From: Polytrichum commune
Lineage: Eukaryota; Streptophyta; Polytrichopsida; Polytrichales; Polytrichaceae
DNA length: 64,000 bases
Assembly (NCBI GenBank): GCA_950295325.1
Contig: OX485807.1
Coordinates: 28,923,666 to 28,987,665 of the forward strand
Direction of reading: 5' to 3'
Part shown: positions 48,230-61,300 of the stretch, piece by piece
Layout: each line of letters opens with the position of its first letter
How positions within the stretch are numbered: position 1 is the first letter of the stretch
Made by a program: the position numbers and the translations under genes
The notes under the pieces: generated by a model
What the model was told of the DNA's origin: nothing
What the model saw: only the letters and a program-made list of their open reading frames with translations
Database searches by the model: none

Positions 48230-48963
48230 AACCATGTACAATTCAAATTGAAGGAGGCATTTCAAACTCATGCAAGGATGCTTTCATAGAGGCTGAAGGG
48301 TTGCAGTCATTGGCTGAAGATGACATAAATGAAGATGTTGAGTTGGAGAGTCAACTTCGACATACTTTGGATGTTCTTGTTGATGAACATGAAGGTGCTG
48401 AAATTCCCTCTCTTGGCTTATGTAATGGTAGGGGAGTCTAGAATTTTTAAAAGTACACTTGTTAGTCAATTGAATGGCAATCTTTCTTTGTCTAAAGATC
48501 GGTTGACTCGAATTAGAGCTGGCATATTATATATGAAGCCTTAACTCATGAGTGCTGGAAACCATGACACTTTGTTAAAGCTTGGTTGTGACTGTGGTGT
48601 GTGTTTTTTGAACACACATGAAGCTAAAATTGTGAAAAAACGAGGTAGGCCAAAAAATCTACTCGAGTTAAGGTTTGGTTTGTTGGGAGAGTTTATAGGA
48701 TGCGGAGGAAGTTTGGTAATTGTTGGGTGGAGTATAGGGATCCAATTGACTTGGTGGACCGTCCATCAAACGTGGAGATTGGTTTATGTTGGTATCAAAA
48801 AGGGGCTAACAACAAGTGGACATATGATCTTACTGATCATTTGATGGTAGACTTAGAGACAATAATTGCATTGGCTACAATGACATATATTGGCGAATCA
48901 AATGTTTATGGATTACATCCGGGAGATGAAAAAGTATTCAACGACTTTGTTGATGAAAGCTAG
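48230..48963 (+). pseudogene. Degenerate coding remnant of unknown type
   Basis: Three overlapping phases each carry protein-like sequence: an acidic part (EDDINEDVELESQLRHTLDV) near 48310-48440, then KSTLVSQLNGNLSLSKDRLTR near 48450-48520, then a basic RGRPKN motif near 48640 and, after a shift of phase, VEYRDPIDLVDRPSN to the stop at 48963. This looks like one ancient frame with two frameshifts. Position among transposon remains suggests an element-derived gene. I recognise no family. Confidence 0.4.
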
Positions 48964-49586
48964 GATATTTTGTTATACATATTATAGGGGTTGATTATTG
49001 TTCAAAAGTATATTTGTATACTTATGTTAATGACTATATATGAATGGATGTTTTTTTGTGTATACATATTGTCACTTGTATATTTATTGTTGTAATTGTA
49101 TGTGTATTACTTCATTTCACAAAAAAATTACTTGTATATAGGGGATTTTTAGAGTATGCAGTGAACGCACATGATTCTAGGTTTTAATGAAAGGTGCACC
49201 CCCCGAGTGTATGTTCTGATGGTTTTCACAAAAAAACTCTTGCAAAGGTTGAATAAGCAAAGCATTTGAAAAATTTGTTTGGTGTCAGCACATTGGTTTT
49301 TGTTGATTTGAAGACACTAAAATGATCTCCTTTAGGGAATTGGTCGACATTGGGCGCTCAACCTAGAGTTTCATCTCTCGGCGCCTTTGTGTGGAAAACA
49401 CTGAAATCTAACCGAATTATTTTCAACATGAAGTGTGGTGCAACTTCAACATTATTGGGTCTTCACAAATGAATTCCTATTGCCACCAACATTGTCACAA
49501 TTAACTCAACACATAGGTTGCCGAGAAATAACAACAATAATCATAATTTTCTACAAACTTCAATGCTGGAGTGAATTGTTGATGCA

Positions 49587-50186
49587 ATGCAAAGGGCTAA
49601 TGACAAACATAAAAACGTTGGAGTGGAGGTAGTTGACGATGAGACTCTACATGCATACCAAGAACTAAGGGATGTCGCCATGGAGGAGGTGGAAGACGTG
49701 CATGCCCATGATTCCGACAGATTTGATGATGAGATGGAGAATTACAATTTTTCCAATACACAGAACGTGGGGGAAAGGGGGGGGGGGGCTCAAAACACTC
49801 ACGAGGCATTGGGAGAGCTCCTCATGCCCCAAGCTAGATCACAAACCCCTAAAAACTCTCCACCTAATTCAATTTTTGTTCTTGACTATGAAATTGCAAT
49901 CACATATGCTCCCAACCTTGCATTTTCTACACCCTCGCCTTCACCTCATGCACCTGATGTGGCAGATGATATTATACACCACAAATATAAGGAAGACAAG
50001 ATTTTGGAGGTTATTGCGCCAATGCCTGAACATCTTCGATCTAAACATGCCCCTCTCCCTACCACCTGCTCGTCAAGTGGTTGGGGGTCCCCTTTCAAGG
50101 GTAAGTACAACGTTAGAGGGTACAAACACAAGGTCAACACATGGCAACATGAAGGACAAGAAACCAAAAACTTGAGTCTATTGTAA
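49587..50186 (+). CDS. Unknown ORF, possibly a gene or element remnant
   Basis: A frame of 199 codons begins at an ATG near 49587 and has an acidic N-terminal half (EEVEDVHAHDSDRFDDEMEN) and a Ser/Pro-rich second half (STPSPSPHAPDV). It includes a tract of nine or more G encoding Gly. No domain is recognised. Surroundings are transposon-like, so an element-derived or spurious frame is possible. Confidence 0.3.
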   Translation: MQRANDKHKNVGVEVVDDETLHAYQELRDVAMEEVEDVHAHDSDRFDDEMENYNFSNTQNVGERGGGAQNTHEALGELLMPQARSQTPKNSPPNSIFVLDYEIAITYAPNLAFSTPSPSPHAPDVADDIIHHKYKEDKILEVIAPMPEHLRSKHAPLPTTCSSSGWGSPFKGKYNVRGYKHKVNTWQHEGQETKNLSLL

Positions 50187-51320
50187 CAAAGGCAACAATT
50201 CCACATGAGACTCCAACCATGTGTTTATACTTTTTATTATGTTCAAATTAATAATTACACCTTTTTAAGTTTGAGGACCAAGAGGCTCTCAATGCTCAAT
50301 TCTTCACAATAGTACATTAATAGGGAGAGGTTCATATATTCATTTTTTGAAAATTTGCACTATTATCTTGTAGCATCGATTGACTTGCCTCCCAAGTTCA
50401 TTAGTGTGCAATTGGTAAGATATTCATTAGTGTTTGATTTGAATGGGTTTTTGTGCTCCATACCAGTTAATAAAAGAGAATTTCTTAATATTGCCAAGCG
50501 CCCGTGAGCTTCTAGATTGGTGCCACAATAAGGTTGACATTTTGTTCTAGACTTCTACTTGGAAGCTAAAAGCTAGGCAAATGATTAAAGCCTTAATGGA
50601 AGAATGTAGATACTTCAAGTTTGATGAAGAAGGTGGATTCATTTATTAGGAACACTAAACTTTTTCCAAGCACCGTGATAAACCATAACAACCAATTTTG
50701 TTAAAGGTAATTACTAGGAATTTCAAGAAGTTGAACAATGTCATATTGCATAATGTTTCGTATATAGATGATTATCTAGCTAAAAATTTTCCTAATCATT
50801 GGAGTCAAGCAATCCATCCTCCCACTTACAAACCTGAGTTGAATTTTGATGACAAATTTCTCCTTGGTCCATTGCTTGAGTGGTTGCAATGCCTTGTGGT
50901 CTCAAACATAGGTGTAAGGAAGTTTGTAAAAATGAACCCCCTCTTATCTAGAAAATCCCAACTTTGTAAGTTTGGCGCTTATTGGGTTTTACTACTAGAC
51001 CGCTATTCAAAGAGGTTTTCCCATGTGGATCGAGCAAAGTTATTCCAATCAAAGTAATAACCTCGGGAGATCTCCTAAAACATTCTTTATTGTATCACAA
51101 TGTTGCGCTATTTCTTCAATTTTCAAGGGGGGAAAATTCACTAAAAATAAAGGAAAAAAATGACTCTCCTTTCCCCCAAATGGCGTCGTCAAAAAGTTCC
51201 CAAACTCTTGTTCTAGCTCTGGAGGACATTGTGAAATCAACTCAACAAGTTCTTGGGAATCATGGGAACTTTGGGAGTATCCACATGAGCCAATTACTTT
51301 AAGAATGAAATTCGGCACAT
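50187..51320 (+). pseudogene. Unknown coding remnant
   Basis: From about 50698 a 119-codon frame contains YIDDYLAKNFPNHWSQAIHP and FDDKFLLGPLLEWLQ and then shifts phase near 51050 into a frame containing ALEDIVKSTQQVLGNHGN to 51302. It looks protein-derived but I recognise no family. Upstream 50187-50697 has nothing clear. Confidence 0.3.
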
Positions 51321-54300
51321 CTTCACTAGATGTCCATGTCCTTAGGTTCCCCTAAGAGTGTCACAAAGTTGGACTTGGGGTTTACACATTTTTAGCTTTC
51401 TTTGGGTTCCTTTATTTTTTCTTCTTATGTGAAATAAAATTTTGATCTATGACTGTGACATTTTATAATGTTTTGATATTCATTAGGGAAATATGGACCA
51501 TGAGTTCTATTTGTAAATACTTACAAACCATTGTAAATGTTTCCCCCCCCCCCCATATATTACCAATAGTGTTTTGAGCATCCGTATACGAATGTATATA
51601 AATGTATTTGTTTCTTGCTCCACATTTTCCCAACACATGTGTTTCTTGGTACCATGATTAGGAGTCTTCCTAATGCATCTTCTCCACAAGATTTTGAGGT
51701 TTTTATCATCCTATGCAGCCTAAGTACGAAGCCCAACCAAGGCCTTTCAAGTTAATTATTTTCTTTGTTGATGGTCTACTTTGTAGTTGCTTTTTGCTGA
51801 GGGTAAGATAGAAGGAAATTGCGTATTTTAATGGACAAGGTAATATTGGAAGGGTTAAGTTTATGGGACCTCAAAGTTCATCTAAGATTATGGGAATTTA
51901 TGTCCCTACTATTACAAAATTTCCATGTCCTTTTGTGGTCATGCATAGAAGATGTTGTCCTTCAAAATGTGTTGCGAAGCCTATATGCAAGGAATGTCGT
52001 TCGTACATTGGCATTGTGTGGGGCAGACCAAAGTGCACAAATATAAATGGGTTCATTAGTAAGATGTATCTTTCCTCCTTAAAGAGAAAGAAATCGTCTT
52101 TGGGCACCACAAGAGTATGTTGAGTTGCAAGGAGGGAAATATCTTGTTTGTTGATGATCAACCTAGAAAACACATTAGGAACAAGGCCTCAAAGTGTTGC
52201 TACTTCCCCTGCACTTGGCCTGGTCCTAGAGTTATAGATAATAATATCATCAGCATTAGTTATATCTACATTGAGAAACTTATACATGCACCAAATGTTC
52301 CTTTGTATTTGGGAATTATATTATAGGTGGACAACCTCCAATATCATGTTAGGATAAAATGTTTGGGTTGTTTGTGATTGGCAACTACTTGCCGAACTCA
52401 GTAGATTCTTGGAACACTTTATGTGAGTACTTACCAATCTCTCTCTATTCATTTTTTTCCCTTTCTATTACTACCATGGACTAGGAGGTCTCTTGATCCA
52501 ACATTTCTACGATGTATTTTTTTTGTATTTAATTGCATTGCCACACTCTGCTCTTTGTCTTCTTTTTGTATCAAGTATCTATGAGTGTGGCACTTAGGCA
52601 CCAGAAAATTGAAACCCATAAAATCTCCAAATAAATGCATGGACTTGCAACCCACGAAACTATTGAAGTGTACCTCCTATCTTGCTTACTACCTAAGGCA
52701 AACCATTGCAGTTGATTCTTCCTCACCACAATGCAAGATGTTGCGTGTTAGATGATGCCTACAACTTTCGGGAGGTAGTCTGACTTCTCATTTGTAAATA
52801 TCTTCTTCCTAATTTTCTTTGCTTCATCGTTATACTAATAAAAATTCACATCTTTGTTTTCTCTATTTTGCATGTCCAACTAGCTCATCTCCTTACGAAT
52901 TCTCATTTCTTCCTGCACCTCAAGGTTTTGCTCAAATAAAAGCTAGCCAACTCTATATAGGAGTCACTAACGACTACGAAAACATTGGGAACTCTCCAAA
53001 TCCTATATTTTTTCCACAAAGAAGGCATGAAAGTTGTTAGGAGGCTCTAGATATGGTGGCCGATTCAGGATTACTTAGTCGTCAAGAGCTTTGCGATCTT
53101 CTATTGAAATAATAGAAGAATATAGTGAAGGATTTCAATGTGAGTATGGACTGTAATTTGTTTTTCGGTTTACTGTACATTGCTTGATGCAGTGCACAAC
53201 TTGTGTTTGAGATTTTATGACAACTTATGGAGTTTTATTTCCCAAATCCCATTTTTACTCTTCACATGTGTTTCATTTTATATATTTTGTTAAGTGTATT
53301 TTATTTCTATAGATGGGGAGGCTGCCCGATGCTCTTGGAGATTAAACTTGTTATAATAATCTATTTTGAAATTTGTAGTACACTTTCCTACTTCTCTTTT
53401 CTTACAAATAATTGTTCTTTTACATGAAGCCAAGAATAATTTGGGCATCGGGTGTGCTCCTTGTCCCATTATTGTTTACTAGAATGTTTTGGGGCTTCTA
53501 TTATTAATTTTGTGATTATTAACTTATCAATAATCATCATTAATTAATCTAAAAATAAATTCAAACTCCTTAATTGTATGATTTTAGTTAAATACTTGTT
53601 ACACTTGTAAAAAAAACCCCTATCATGTGTACCTATTACTAATAGCAAGTGACATATTCTTAGTGTTACCACCAGTGAGGCCCACTCAAAAGTAGAAGCA
53701 CAATATCTTGCCGTCCTATATGTTGGTGGTGATATTTGTGTTGCATAAGGGATCTAGGTGACTAAATTGCTTACACAACCTTTCACTATTGGCTAAAGCA
53801 TACCGACAGCCAAACTCGATGACCGTATCATGCATGCGATCTCAACCATCATCGATGAAGGGACCCTAGTGAGCTTATCCTCTATAACATTTTAATTATT
53901 TCAACTCATTTCCCTACCACTTCATGGAATATGTTAAGCCTTCTTAAATCCAAGACTTGCGATGCTATTTCTAGCTAAAATTAGCATTAATAATTAGATT
54001 TCAAGTTATAGTTTAGTTCATTGCATTTTCACCTCGTGGATAAAAGAGTTTACAAACATGCCAGAGAGTTGTGACCTTAAAAAATGCACTTCTACAATAT
54101 CAAAATGTCTAAAATGAAATAACATTATGAAGACAAGGTGATATCAAGTTTTTGTTTTATGTCTTAGTGAAAATACCTAGGCTCTGTCAAGTCTTGTAAG
54201 TTCTGGTCTCCTCTTTTGTTAGGCACACTATGACAATGGATGTTACCTTACAGAACATGGGGTTGGTGTTGGTTGGTGTGGTGTGGTCCTAAGTTATGGA

Positions 54301-57300
54301 CATCATGGCATGACGAACCCAAAGAAGGACAAGTGTTAGTAGGTGGGCACTATGGAGTAATTTCCGCATATGCATTTTGTACATACATTGATAAGTATAT
54401 TTAATTGTGATCCCTTCCTCAAATCACCCCTATAGATTCTTGCCTATTATGAACTTGGTTCAAGAATTCATTGGAATTCCAAATGGTGCACATGTAGATG
54501 ACTACAAAACAAACCTCCTCAATATGAGAAATGTATAGAGAAAAAAGAAGGGTATACGTTCTAATTGTATGCTAGATAATAGATTCGTGCATTTAAACCA
54601 AGGTTTTCAATTTCATGTGATAAATGTCTCAACTACATACATGAAATGTACATCATGAAGAAATTAGGTCTTTTATATATAAATGATCCAATGAGTGAGT
54701 TATTGAAGATTTTCATCCATGGATCTGGCTCATAATAATCTCATTCCATAATATACTATGTCATTGAAGCTAGGGCAACGATAGCATCTAGAATTATCAT
54801 CATATGATCAATTAAGTCATAAGGTCACTTTGATCCATTTAACTTTTGACTCTAACATAATCCTATCTCCATGTGTGCTCCATTTGCAAAGGATGGGCTA
54901 TTGAGTCAATAGTTCGTTGTATTATACTCACCTATTACCATCATCCAAGCAAGAAATGCTAGATTAGGATTCTAGTCACGTATTTTGGAGTATTGTGTGT
55001 GTGTGTGTGTGTACAGTGGTTGCATATGGATGTGATTTGAAGGTCACACACATAAGTTATTTTTTTATCCTAATGAAGAGTGCACCACCTGAGTAAGAAT
55101 CACGAAAATTATGATTTTCAATTATTGGAATCAAAGTTGAGATTTAAAGATGAAGATCTCTTTTAATACCACACATGTACTCCTAATGGTGTAAACTAAT
55201 GTTTGTGTTTAGGTTGAGAGGAAATTATTGCATGGAAAAGTACTTCCCACTAACCCCTCACTAATATGTATTAATGCCTTGACATATTATGTAGCTTGTC
55301 TCTTATTTAATTTTGATAAATTGACACTAGAACTAGCTTCAAAGAATCTAAATTAATCATGTGAGCCACATCAAAAGTCAATCAACCACAAACATGTAGG
55401 AGGTAGGCTTTTAACCCCTAGACTTGGCTTCTCCAATATGACCTTGGAATCCCCTATGTGAATATCAAAACTTTAACAAATTTTTATCACCATGTCTAAT
55501 AAGTGACATCCAAATCCAAATTGTATATATGTATAGAGCATGTGGGTGAGGAGTACCTCAAATGTTTCTCTAGCCATCTCAATATCTCTATATGTATTTG
55601 GTGAGGCTTGTATGATAAGATGTCTAAAAGGGGAGATTTTTGCACCTTGCTTTCTTATCATGCTCATACTTGGTTTGGGTGAATCGAGCAAAGTAATACA
55701 CCATTAGAGATTCACTAAAATTACCAACCACATGCAGACTCTCACAAATCCCACAATTGCCATAATTTGTGTTTCTAAGGACCTTTGCTATGGAAACTAG
55801 ACATTGTTGAATCACATTCTAATCTTTTGATGAAGGTACATGTTGACCTCCAAATGCAAATCCCAGTGGTAAATGTGGCATCAAGAATATGAAACATAAT
55901 CATAGAATCTTTGGTGCATGAATTGAGAAATGTGAGGGGAATATGGTCCCTTTTTGCCAGCAAATATGGGCTTAACAAGGGCACGTGGTATGCTTACATT
56001 GGAGAACATGATTTGGAATCCCATAAAATCCTAACCAGTCTATGCTTTAGAATTTCTAGAGGACTCATGTCTAGTTCAATTTACAAAAACCTTTCACCTA
56101 TGAATCTCAAATCCCATTGCACCCAACATACTTAAATCTAACAAAATTATTGATCAAATCCAAACACCTAAAGCCATAGAAAACACATGCATTTTTGCAC
56201 ATTTGGGCTTCTTAGGCATTTAGGGTCAACACGGATGAATGAGAGGTGCACTGATATGCAACATCTCCCTTTGCCTGATGTTTGGAGCACACAATCCAAT
56301 CCCATCATAACAAGGATCCATTTGATGTCTGTTCCTAATTACAAGGCTTGTCATATACCAATCAAAAATAGGTTTCCAATCAAGAATTATGATCCCATAA
56401 GGTCCCCATACCTTACAATTGGTTCCATGTTGACTCAATACATGCGTACATGCACTACTTATTGCTCAAAGTTCCAGAAATAGGTGCTTCCACTATACCG
56501 CATGACTCAATTGTTTTGACACCCATTAGAATTGAATCATGTGACTTTTTTGTATACTTGATCGTGTTCGGAATCTACCCCCAAAAAATACACTGACAAC
56601 ACATCATCCCAAATTAAAGCAACTTATTAATGAAGGCAACCTAATTGCATATAACCATTGGCACATAAGATGATGCTCTAAAGTTATGGAGCAAAACGTC
56701 TTCCACATAGCATAACCCTCTCCTTCCCATGCCTTCAATCTAAAGCGTCCATCTCCATGATTAGAAGCATGGAGCGACAAAATGATTGTGTCCAGTAACC
56801 CCTCCCAGCCCTCGAAGGCTACGTAGTCCAGAATCCAGATCAACATACTCTAAAGAAGAAGGAATCTAGAAAACACCGACAGTCCAGCAGAGTCCCACAG
56901 CTGCTACAAATTGAAAGCAACCTAATTCTGCGTCAACGATCTATGACTGCGTGCAATGGGTACGGTTCTGGATCTTTCCATCCGCTGCTGCTTGAGGGCG
57001 GTTGAATCGAATCCACGCTGTATATAAACTTATGATCTGTGTATGTTTAGTGCAGCACTCAATTAATGCGTTCCACTCTGTTGCCTCGATCATTCCATGG
57101 CTGCCTGGATTTCCTGAGCTTCTTGACCTCTCCATGGAGCAAGGCGATTGCATCCAATCCCTCGTGGTGTAACTTATGTATGTATGTTCAATGCAGCCGC
57201 CATTCATGCCTTCTACTCTGTTGCCTCGATGATTCCATGGTTGGCTGACTTTCCTAAGCTTCTGGAGCTCTGCACGGATGCTGCTTGAAGCTCCACACGT

Positions 57301-57457
57301 GGTCATCCGTTCGATTCCTGTAGGCAAGTCGATCGTGCAGCAAGGAGGTCAGACCCATTCTGAGATAATCATTACCATCGTCATTTTTGTGGTTTTGTTG
57401 CACTTAGTGATTGATTGCCGAGTTCCGGCGCTTTTATATTGAGGTTCGTTTCGCAGC
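51321..57457. other. Gene-poor stretch with microsatellites and a local duplication
   Basis: A C tract lies at 51541-51554 and a GT microsatellite at about 54994-55012. A frame near 51860-52120 is Cys-rich (KFPCPFVVMHRRCCPSKC) but short and not identifiable. At about 57010-57300 a block of roughly 141 bp is duplicated in tandem (CTCTGTTGCCTCGATSATTC at about 57073 and 57214). No gene is supported. Confidence 0.4.
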
Positions 57458-57461
57458 AATG

Positions 57462-57680
57462 TCCGGGGAGAGTTTTGAGCATAATCGGCCGAGATCCTAG
57501 TGTTTTCAAGTCCAACCGGTTACATGTTGTGATCTTCCGGTCTTTCATTATCTATTCAAGGTATATACCATAGATTCCTCTAAAATGATGGGTAATTATC
57601 CTGAAGTCTTGAACTTCAACCGGTTTTCTCTCAAACTCAATAGGCTCATGCATCTGTACCTAGCGGTCGGTTCTCCCCGT
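57462..57680. mobile_element. Short dispersed MITE-like element, copy 2
   Basis: Diverged copy of the element at 3334-3561, in the same orientation, with ends CCGGGGAGA and TCTCCCCG, and shared internal phrases ATAATCGG, GAGATCCTAGTGTTT, TCCAACCGGTTACA and TTCCTCTAAAATGATG. It lies about 660 bp upstream of the RDR1-type gene. Confidence 0.65.
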
Positions 57681-58340
57681 TTTATTGCTTTGCAGCTCCA
57701 GTTGCAGAGGATCAAATGTCACGGAGACATATAGAGAGGAGTTCTGATTGAAGTTCTGCAGGATCTGTTCGACTAAAGACGATCGTAGTTGGTGCCTTGC
57801 AAATCCACACGAGGTTACTGTCAGACAGTGCGTTTACACACAACCACCGTTTGTGTGGTTGATGGTTGCAGTTTACTTCATTGGAACTTAATTTGGTTGT
57901 ATTTTTGAGGTACAATGATAACGATAGAGAAGGTGCATTGATGACAACTACAACCACAACTCCTCTTACTTGCCCGATTACGATATCAGATGTACTTGGG
58001 AGTATGTCCAACAGTAATTATGTGTAAATAATAAGAAATCGTGGTTGTGGTTGAAGGTAGCAGTAGTAGACACTCAATACCAATTACAGCAGAATTTTCA
58101 GACTTCCAGGAGGAAGCTCAAAGGTCACTAGTACAGCTTAACCCTTTAAAGGCCAAGAAAGCCTCTGATCCGATGGCTTGTCGATCGAGAGTGGAGTGTT
58201 ATGACGTCTGAACAATTCTACGATTTAAGCTCTGCGGTGTTGCCTTATGAACGCTAACAATTGAATTGTAATCGGAGTGACGTGCTCTTAGATCAGGGTG
58301 AAGGGACGAATATCTTGAGAAGCTCGACACTGTGACGGCG

Positions 58341-61300
58341 ATGGAGGGACGTGTCAAGACGTTTGTGAACAATATTCCCTTTGCGGCGAAAGTGAAGGAA
58401 TTGATCACATTTCTGGAGGCATCGATTGGGGCAGGCTCAATCTTCTCCGCCGAAATTAAGGTCGATAAGGAAAATGGGAAATCGATGGGCCAAGCGGTAG
58501 TGATTTTTGAAGATCAAGACAGCGCTCTCAAAGCTGTAAAGTTAGCTGACTTTGGTACTCTACAGTTTCAGAACAGGAAGATTGTCGTAAAGCTGGTTGA
58601 CAGAGACATCGTGCACAAGCCGAAGCACAACCTTATAACCGTTGAGCTCGGTAGTCTATACTTGGGCTATGTGAAGAAGGACACCACTATGCTCGTTTTG
58701 TGGTCATCGAGATCCAAAGCAGTGACCACGGACGTCGATTTTAATAGCAGGAGAGTGAGATATACCCTAATTGTGAATGACGCGACGCAGTACAAATTGG
58801 AATTTCACTTCGAGGACATCTTCTTCATCAACCCCACCGCCATACCACGGAATGGAAACTTTGCCCTCCTGATGCAGGTCTTGACGCAATACCCTAATGA
58901 TGTCCCCTGATTTGCCTGCATTTCCTCAATTTTGTCGGTAAGTCTGCCTGCATAGACAATGATGAGAAGTGTTCATGCTCATCGAGTCACCCTTGAGTAA
59001 CTCACCAGGATTGCTACATGTGCAGATCCAAAATCCACCGCGAGTTTTCCAAAGAGGATACCATGGGGACAATGAGGGCGCGATTCATGCAGACTTCCAG
59101 TATAGTTTTTCCAAGGGAGCGAAGGAGGAGCCGTGGGCGAGAAGCACAGACTTCACACCGAACAGCTCCATAGGGCAGGCCTGGGCGTACCTTCTTGAGT
59201 GTCCAGACCTTAAACTAGCGGGGAAAAAGGATCTCTTTCAGAAACTCGCTGATTTTAAGTTAGCGGAATACCCGATCAATCCTCGAAGGATGAATCTCCA
59301 ATCTGGAGTGTCAACGGTGACACGTCAGACGCTTGTGCCCATAGTGGAGGCACCGGAGGACATGGATATCGCATTTGAGCTCATGTTCAAAGTGAATGAG
59401 CTCGTGCAGTATGGGAAATTGATCCCTGACGATCTGACCAGGGAATTTTACAGGATATTACAGCCACGTTGCACTCCACATGAGTATGCAAAGCTTGGAC
59501 TTCGTGAGATTTTGGAGCTGAAATCCGTTGTGTGTTGGAATCCTGTGCGAGTTTTCTTCAACGCCGTGCTGAAACACCAAGCCAACAAAGTGCGAACCCC
59601 CATCTCCGGCTCCGTGAAGCTGGAACGAAGCTTACTGAGTGTGCACAGGCTCGCCATTACTCCCACCAAAGTTTACTGCTATGGCCCGGAGGTTGACCTC
59701 TCCAACCGAGTGACAAGAGAGTTTAAAGACAAGGTAGACAACTTTCTTCGTGTGTCCTTCATTGAGGAAGATTGGGAGGAAACATCAGCCACCGCCCTTA
59801 CCACAGGCTCCGACAAGGAGCTTTCCCGTGTGTATGATAGATTCTTGCGGGTGATGCGCGAGGGAGTTAAGCTTGGAGGTAAAAACTATGAATTTCTGGC
59901 ATTCTCCTCCAGTCAACTGCGTGAGCGATCTTTCTGGATGTTTGCCTCCACAGGGGACGTAACACCTGCATCTATTAGGGAATGGATGGGGAACTTTCTG
60001 AGCATCAGGAACGTAGCCCAGTGCGCTGCTCGCATGGGTCAATGCTTCTCATCTTCCACACCTACACTCGAGGTGCCTTCTCGAGAACTGGAACTCATTG
60101 ACGATGTGGAGAGGGTGGATAGGAGGACATCTATAAAGTATTGCTTCAGTGATGGGATAGGCAAAATCTCCGAAGACTTTGCCAAGCAAGTCGGCCGCAA
60201 GTGTGGGCTCCGGCGAATGGGAGTGTCTATGGCGCCATCTGCTTTCCAGATCCGCTATGGTGGCTACAAGGGTGTGGTAGCGGTGGATCCATACTCACTA
60301 TATAAGCTTTCACTGCGCCCAAGCATGCGGAAGTTCTCTTCCGAACATATTGGCCTTGAGGTTCTGGGCTGGGCTCAGTTCCTGCCTTGTTATCTGAACC
60401 GGCAGATCATCTCCCTGCTGTCCACACTTGGGATTGAAGACCACGTTTTCGAAAATCTGCAAGAACGGGTGGTTGCTCAACTAGATGCCATGATAGAGGA
60501 CCCTGTCGTGGCTCTCGAAGTTTTGCAGGTATCTCCTCCAGCCTAACATGTGAAGATGTCATGTTCGTAAGGAGAATCTTTTAACATTCTACAACTTACA
60601 TGTTGTTCACATAGAATGAAGCTGTAGAAAGTGTATCCTAAACCCTAAATTTTAAACCTCTACAGCAGTTAAGAATTGACAGGTAGATTCCACAACAGTG
60701 GACTGTGGATGGAAGTCTAACGTGAAAACATAGTTTTCAGAGTTGGATGCTTCCGAGTTTTTTTGGAACACCATAGGATCAAAGCATATTTATTATTACT
60801 CTACAGGTCATCCCCAGAAAGTTTCAGTATTTAAGTTTACACAAGGTTGATGAGATCAGCATTTACAGGATCCTTACATTTGTCCCCGCCAGTCAGGCAT
60901 CCAGCAAGTCAGTGCGTGCAGAAAATACAAATTCTCAGAAAAGTTAATCTATGCATAGAAAAGGTACGGTCTTCCTCATTACTTTAGTCTGGTCACACAA
61001 ATTCTGAATCATCTGATGCAGGCAACACATTCAGGAGACTCACACCGAGCAATCAAGAAGATGCTCCAGATTGGTTATCATCCGGTAACCGAACCCTACC
61101 TGAAGAGCATGCTGAGTGCTTTTCGAGCGTACCAGTTACTAAAATTGCGCACGAAAACCCACATCTTTGTTCCAACAGGGGCATTAGTTATGGGCTGCCT
61201 TGACGAGACAGCCGTGCTCAACTACGGGGAGGTGTTTCTCCAACTGACACCTTCTTCAGGAAATTTTCACCACCTGCAGGATGGGTTGGATGAGTTTCCC

